From a bacterium (lineage in GTDB: Bacteria; Bacillota_I; Bacilli_A; RF39; UBA660), in contig JAQXIG010000066.1 in the NCBI GenBank assembly GCA_029007685.1, forward strand, positions 1 through 8,517: a DNA stretch of 8,517 bases. The letters are read 5' to 3'. Each line of letters starts with the position of its first letter. The stretch's first letter is position 1. The translations under genes were made by a program, and so were the position numbers. The notes beneath the pieces were generated by a model. That model did no database searches, was not told the DNA's origin, and saw only the letters and a program-made list of their open reading frames with translations. Shown here one piece after another: positions 4,786 to 8,517 of this stretch.

Positions 4786-4810
4786 TGGTGTAGTAGTAGG
4801 AGGATTTTGT

Positions 4811-5368
4811 ATGTATAATTATATGGTAGGGGTTGTTACAGAAATTGAGTCGAGTTATATTGTTTTAGAAGTTAGTGGTATTGGATATCAGATTTATACG
4901 CCAAATCCTTATTCTTTTGATATTTCAAAAGATTATAAAGTTTATTTGTATCAATATCTTCGAGAGGATGAAAATCATTTGTATGGGTTTAAAACATTAG
5001 AAGAGAAGGAAATGTTTTTGAAATTGATTGGGGTGAAAGGTTTAGGCCCTAAGATGGCACTTCCTATTTTGGCTACTGGTTCTATTTCGGGGATTTTAGA
5101 TGCAATTGAGAGGGAAAATATTTTATATTTGAAGAAATTTCCGAAGATAGGAGAAAAGTTGGCCAAACAAATTATTTTAGATTTAAAAGGGAAAGTTAAG
5201 ATTGTTAGTGAGGGGGTGTCTATTAGTAATCATTATGAAGAATTGATAGAAGTATTGAAAGGTTTAGGTTATAAAGAAAAAGATGTTAAAAATATCATTG
5301 TGAAAGTTGATGAATCTTTGAGTATTGAAGATCAGGTGAAAGAAGCGTTGAAATTATTATTAAAGTAA
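4811..5368 (+). CDS. ruvA: Holliday junction branch migration complex subunit RuvA
   Basis: RuvA binds four-way DNA junctions as a tetramer and loads the RuvB motor on two opposite arms during recombinational repair. The 185-residue protein shows the family's three domains. The N-terminal OB fold (about 1-63) begins MYNYMVGVV and carries YLREDENHLYGF, with the acidic pin residues near E52-D53. Domain II contains two helix-hairpin-helix motifs, LIGVKGLGPKMA (72-83) and FPKIGEKLAKQI (110-121). The small C-terminal RuvB-binding domain (about 140-185) includes EVLKGLGYKEKDV. It is slightly shorter than the E. coli protein (203), mainly in the linker. AGGAGG at 4798-4803 lies 7 bases before the ATG. 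It heads an operon in which an unrecognised gene separates it from ruvB. No ruvC is present, as usual for Bacillota. Confidence 0.96.
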   Translation: MYNYMVGVVTEIESSYIVLEVSGIGYQIYTPNPYSFDISKDYKVYLYQYLREDENHLYGFKTLEEKEMFLKLIGVKGLGPKMALPILATGSISGILDAIERENILYLKKFPKIGEKLAKQIILDLKGKVKIVSEGVSISNHYEELIEVLKGLGYKEKDVKNIIVKVDESLSIEDQVKEALKLLLK

Positions 5369-5380
5369 GGTGGTGTTAGT

Positions 5381-6121
5381 TTGGAATATTCAGAAGTTAA
5401 ATTTATGACTCCTAATGGTAGAATTTTTATGATACCATATGATGAAGTAACTGTTTTTTGTAAAGAAATATGCCAACAAGAGAAATATCGTGAGCGTTTT
5501 GAATTATTTAAACAAGATTATTGTCATTTTGATCCTTATTTTGATTTTGTGATGTTTGAATTAGAGTATGTTATGTTTAATTGTTTAGGGAATAAGAAGT
5601 GGATTGTTCCATATCAGGATGCATTATATGAAGTATTAGATGCTAATGATTTAGAACATTATAGTTATGAGGCTTTAAAATCTAATCCGGATTCTTATCA
5701 TGGTGTTCCTTTTATTGCGAAATGCTCTGATTCAGCACTTAATATTCATCCGATTTCATATGAAAATATTGAAAGATGCATGATTGATTATAATGGAATT
5801 TGTATGATGGCAACTAGGGATGAAACCTTGATTAGTGGTTCTCATGCCTTGACCTCTCGAACTGTTTTAAATCAAATGATATCTCAAAATGAATACATAT
5901 TAGAAGATTTTTTGACCTCTAAGTTTGATCCTATCCATTTTTTAATTGAATATTTTGGATTTGTTCGTATTACTTCGCAACAGGATGGGGGATTTATTAT
6001 TGGAAATTCTACTGTTATGAATCGAGAGTTGTATCAGCATCTTTCTGATTTAGAAGATTTTTGTTTTGAAGATTTGGCATATCATATCGTCGAACTTGAT
6101 GACGATATAAGGAGGCGTTAA
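5381..6121 (+). CDS. Unrecognised 246-residue protein between ruvA and ruvB
   Basis: I do not recognise this protein. It starts at TTG 5381 with AAGGTGGTG (5367-5375) five bases upstream, overlapping the ruvA stop codon, and its own TAA lies one base before the ruvB ATG, so it is tightly built into the operon. The product is soluble-looking and acidic, rich in Asp, Glu, Tyr and Phe, with eight scattered cysteines and no CxxC pair. No signal peptide, membrane span or nucleotide-binding loop is visible. Landmarks include NPDSYHGVPFIAKCSDSA and NIHPISYENIERCMIDYNG in the middle, ATRDETLISGSHALTSRTV after it, and an acidic end (LDDDIRRR). Base and codon use resemble its neighbours, so recent transfer is not suggested. 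In B. subtilis ruvA and ruvB are adjacent. A repair role would be inference from position only. Confidence 0.85.
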   Translation: MEYSEVKFMTPNGRIFMIPYDEVTVFCKEICQQEKYRERFELFKQDYCHFDPYFDFVMFELEYVMFNCLGNKKWIVPYQDALYEVLDANDLEHYSYEALKSNPDSYHGVPFIAKCSDSALNIHPISYENIERCMIDYNGICMMATRDETLISGSHALTSRTVLNQMISQNEYILEDFLTSKFDPIHFLIEYFGFVRITSQQDGGFIIGNSTVMNRELYQHLSDLEDFCFEDLAYHIVELDDDIRRR

Positions 6122-6122
6122 A

Positions 6123-7136
6123 ATGGGACAACGTATTATTACCAATGAAGAGTTGGAGGAAGATTTTGGGCAGGATCATATTCGACCAGATACGCTTGAT
6201 GATTATATTGGTCAATCTGAGGTGAAACAAAATATTAAGGTTTATATTGAGGCAGCTAAAATACGAGATGAGTCTTTGGATCATGTATTACTTTATGGTC
6301 CTCCTGGACTAGGAAAAACCACACTTGCGAATATTATTGCGAATGAGTTAGAGGTTAATATTAAAACAGCAAGTGGTCCTAGTATTGAAAAAGCAGGTGA
6401 TTTGGCAGCAATTCTTTCTTCATTAGAGCCGGGTGATGTTTTATTTATTGATGAGATTCATCGTATGCCTTCTTATATTGAAGAAATTTTGTATCCCGCT
6501 ATGGAAGATTATGTGTTGGATATTATTATTGGTGGAGAGGGAAATACTAGAAATATTCGTATTAATTTACCTCCTTTTACGCTGGTAGGAGCAACTACGA
6601 GGGCGGGGGATTTAACTTCACCACTTCGTGATCGTTTTGGAATTTTAGCTAAACTTCAATATTATAATGAGGAAGAGTTAATTGGAATTGTAAAAAGAAC
6701 GTCTAAAGTTCTGAAGGTTCCCATTGAAGAGGATGCAGCAGTAGAATTAGCACGAAGAAGTAGAGGAACCCCTAGAATTGCGAATCGACTGTTTAAGCGT
6801 GTTCGAGATTTTGCGTTAGTAGAAGGAAATGGTATTATCGATATTGATATTACGAAAATGGCACTTGATCGACTTAAAATTGATCAAAAGGGACTGGATG
6901 ATACAGATCATCAGTTATTACGTGCGATTATTGAGAAGTTTAATGGTGGTCCAGTGGGAATTGAGTCCGTAGCGTCAGCTATCGGAGAGGAAGTTACTAC
7001 GATTGAAGATGTTTATGAGCCTTATTTGTTACAACAAGGTTTCTTAAAAAGAACACCTCGAGGAAGAGTAGCAACCGCACTTGCCTATGAGCATCTGAAA
7101 ATAGAATATCAGAATGATTTATTTACCGAATTGTAG
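6123..7136 (+). CDS. ruvB: Holliday junction branch migration ATPase RuvB
   Basis: RuvB is the AAA+ ring motor that pulls DNA through the RuvA-bound junction. The 337-residue protein has the full family layout. An N-terminal segment reads IRPDTLDDYIGQ. The Walker A loop GPPGLGKT is at residues 59-66, Walker B with DEIH at 110-113, the sensor 1 segment GATTRAG at 156-162, and the arginine-finger segment LRDRFG at 168-173. Sensor 2 carries RRSRGTPRIANRL. The C-terminal winged helix includes GGPVGIESVASAIGE and PYLLQQGFLKRTPRGR. AAGGAGG at 6109-6115 is 7 bases before the ATG, within the end of the upstream gene, and only one base separates that gene's stop from this start, so translation is probably coupled. 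The length is normal and no residue of note is missing. Confidence 0.98.
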   Translation: MGQRIITNEELEEDFGQDHIRPDTLDDYIGQSEVKQNIKVYIEAAKIRDESLDHVLLYGPPGLGKTTLANIIANELEVNIKTASGPSIEKAGDLAAILSSLEPGDVLFIDEIHRMPSYIEEILYPAMEDYVLDIIIGGEGNTRNIRINLPPFTLVGATTRAGDLTSPLRDRFGILAKLQYYNEEELIGIVKRTSKVLKVPIEEDAAVELARRSRGTPRIANRLFKRVRDFALVEGNGIIDIDITKMALDRLKIDQKGLDDTDHQLLRAIIEKFNGGPVGIESVASAIGEEVTTIEDVYEPYLLQQGFLKRTPRGRVATALAYEHLKIEYQNDLFTEL

Positions 7137-7152
7137 AAAAGATGTGAAAGAT

Positions 7153-8181
7153 ATGAAGTTAGAAGATTTTGATTATCATTTACCAGAAGATTTGATTGCT
7201 CAAGTACCTCTTGAAAAAAGAGATTCTTCTCGACTTTTGGTACTAGATAAAACGACAGGTCAGATAGAGCATAAACAGTTTTTTCAAATTTTGGATTATG
7301 TGGAGGCTGGAGATACGTTGGTACTTAATGATACTAAGGTATTACCGGCTCGGTTGATTGGAGTAAAGGAAGAAACTGGGGCAGTTGTTGAAATACTATT
7401 ACTTAAGGATATGCAAAATGATATTTGGGAGTGTTTAACAAGGCCAGCCAAAAGAGTTCGTATTGGTACTGTTATTACTTTTGGAAATGGTGAGTTAAAG
7501 GCAAGATGTATTTATGAGGGAGAAGATGGTATTCGTAAATATGTACTTGTTTATGAAGGAATTTTACTTGAAGTTTTGGATAAGTTAGGAACTATGCCAC
7601 TACCACCTTATATTCATGAAAAATTAGAAGATCAATCTCGTTATCAAACCGTTTATGCTAAACATCCAGGTAGTGCAGCAGCTCCTACGGCGGGACTGCA
7701 TTTTACCGAAGAATTATTAGCTAGAGTTAAGGAAAAAGGAATTTCAGTTGTTTATGTGACGCTTCATGTCGGTCTTGGGACGTTTAGGCCAGTTCAAGAA
7801 GAGAATATTCTAGATCATAAAATGCATACAGAATATTATGCTATGAGTAAAGAAACTGCTGAAGTTCTTAATAGAACGAAAGAGTGTGGTAATCGCATTA
7901 TAGCTGTTGGAACTACTAGTGTTAGGACTTTAGAAACAATTATGAATCATTATGGTGAATTTAGGGAATGTTCAGGAAATACTGATATCTTTATTTATCC
8001 AGGATATCAATTTAAAGGAGTAGACTGTTTGATTACGAATTTTCATTTGCCTAAGTCCACTTTAATTATGTTGGTTAGTGCTTTTGCTGGAAGAGAGTAT
8101 GTTCTTGCTGCTTATCAAGAAGCAGTTAAAGAGCAATATCGTTTCTTTTCGTTTGGAGATAGTATGTTAATTAAATTATAG
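7153..8181 (+). CDS. queA: tRNA preQ1(34) S-adenosylmethionine ribosyltransferase-isomerase QueA
   Basis: QueA transfers and rearranges the ribosyl part of S-adenosylmethionine onto preQ1 at the wobble position of tRNA (GUN anticodons), giving epoxyqueuosine. The 342-residue length equals that of the B. subtilis enzyme. Family segments appear in order: MKLEDFDYHLPEDLIAQ at the start, GDTLVLNDTKVLPARL, the AAPTAGLHF motif with P178 and H183-F184, TLHVGLGTFRPV, HKMHTEYY, GTTSVRTLE (ending at E261), and TNFHLPKSTLIMLVSAFAG near the end. I start it at ATG 7153, where the product matches the family; the upstream in-frame ATG at 7114 lies inside ruvB. The ribosome-binding site is weak (GTGA at 7144-7147, 5 bases away), and the gap to ruvB is 16 bases, so reinitiation after ruvB is likely. 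tgt, the usual next gene, does not follow directly. Confidence 0.97.
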   Translation: MKLEDFDYHLPEDLIAQVPLEKRDSSRLLVLDKTTGQIEHKQFFQILDYVEAGDTLVLNDTKVLPARLIGVKEETGAVVEILLLKDMQNDIWECLTRPAKRVRIGTVITFGNGELKARCIYEGEDGIRKYVLVYEGILLEVLDKLGTMPLPPYIHEKLEDQSRYQTVYAKHPGSAAAPTAGLHFTEELLARVKEKGISVVYVTLHVGLGTFRPVQEENILDHKMHTEYYAMSKETAEVLNRTKECGNRIIAVGTTSVRTLETIMNHYGEFRECSGNTDIFIYPGYQFKGVDCLITNFHLPKSTLIMLVSAFAGREYVLAAYQEAVKEQYRFFSFGDSMLIKL

Positions 8182-8193
8182 AAGGAGAACAAT

Positions 8194-8517
8194 ATGACTG
8201 ATATGTGGAATAATACTTGTGTTTTGATTAGTGATATGGGTGATGTTATTTTATCTGGTCTCATGACTACAAGACATAATGATGCTATTCGTGAATGTGC
8301 TAGTAAACTTGGTTTAGATATTTCTGCTGAGCAATCTATGACTGATATGCTTCATGTTTTAACTACTAATAATCATGTGGTTTTATTAAATTGTGGTAAA
8401 ATTTTAGATGAAAATGGTTTAAAAAAAAGAAGTGGTTATTTGGCTTTGCCGTCATCTTTTTCTAAGAAACAACTAGATCAAATTGAAAACCTAAAACTTT
8501 TATTAGAAGAATATCAG
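8194..8517 (+). CDS. Unrecognised protein, N-terminal 108 residues, cut by the right edge
   Basis: The frame opens with ATG at 8194, preceded by AAGGAG (8182-8187) at six bases, and stays open through the last codon of the window, so the gene continues outside. It lies 12 bases after queA and is probably the next gene of the same operon. I do not recognise the 108 visible residues. They begin MTDMWNNTCVLISDMGDVI, contain a likely helix TRHNDAIRECASKLGLDI, a second MTDML, and a later segment VVLLNCGKILDENGLKKR leading to GYLALPSSFSKKQLDQIENL and an amphipathic helix LKLLLEEYQ. No signal peptide or membrane span is evident. It is not tgt, which is commonly found at this position. Confidence 0.8.
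   Translation, partial: MTDMWNNTCVLISDMGDVILSGLMTTRHNDAIRECASKLGLDISAEQSMTDMLHVLTTNNHVVLLNCGKILDENGLKKRSGYLALPSSFSKKQLDQIENLKLLLEEYQ

Noticed and set aside
4975..5166. 63-residue open frame on the - strand
   Set aside because: It is antisense to the helix-hairpin-helix region of ruvA and has no start signal or recognisable motif.
6015..6284. 89-residue open frame on the - strand
   Set aside because: It spans the junction of two well-supported + strand genes and has no start signal or recognisable motif.

Overview
The window looks like the chromosome of an AT-rich, low-GC Gram-positive (Bacillota), probably an endospore former or a recent descendant of one. It carries rpmF, the sporulation pair spoIIGA-sigE, and a ruvA-ruvB-queA cluster of the Bacillota type. 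TGG encodes Trp in the conserved genes, and TGA ends yceD and rsmE at the expected places, so the code is standard and not the TGA=Trp code of Mycoplasma. All supported genes lie on the + strand. I cannot name the species; an uncultured gut-type member of the Bacilli is a reasonable guess only.

Layout. Positions 1-233 hold the end of an unrecognised gene, followed by about 265 bases without an intact gene. From 455 a promoter drives yceD (DUF177) and rpmF (ribosomal protein L32), closed by a hairpin terminator that overlaps the rpmF stop codon. spoIIGA (1270-2052) and sigE (2136-2825) form the early mother-cell module: SpoIIGA is the membrane protease that removes the pro-sequence of sigma-E. 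The 83-base gap between them contains a near-perfect Spo0A box overlapping a -35-like hexamer, placed 21 bases before a perfect TATAAT. sigE therefore seems to have its own Spo0A-type promoter. A terminator over the end of sigE is followed within six bases by the promoter of rsmE (16S rRNA m3U1498 methyltransferase), which leads into an unrecognised acidic single-span membrane protein.

Positions 4408-4810 hold no intact gene. They look like a decayed small gene with a start and ribosome-binding site but broken frames, ending at a terminator. From 4811 an operon carries ruvA, an unrecognised 246-residue gene, ruvB (Holliday junction branch migration), queA (queuosine synthesis), and an unrecognised gene that runs off the right edge.

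Two themes stand out. First, yceD, spoIIGA and rsmE share one compact start module: a -10 hexamer, 6-7 bases, GGTGAT, 3-4 bases, ATG. This predicts mRNAs with leaders of only about 9-10 bases whose Shine-Dalgarno sequence lies at the 5' end. Second, the spoIIGA-sigE module is reorganised: separate candidate promoters, a short hydrophobic sigma-E pro-sequence, a small SpoIIGA, and no sigG behind sigE. I see no mobile element, CRISPR array, tRNA or rRNA.
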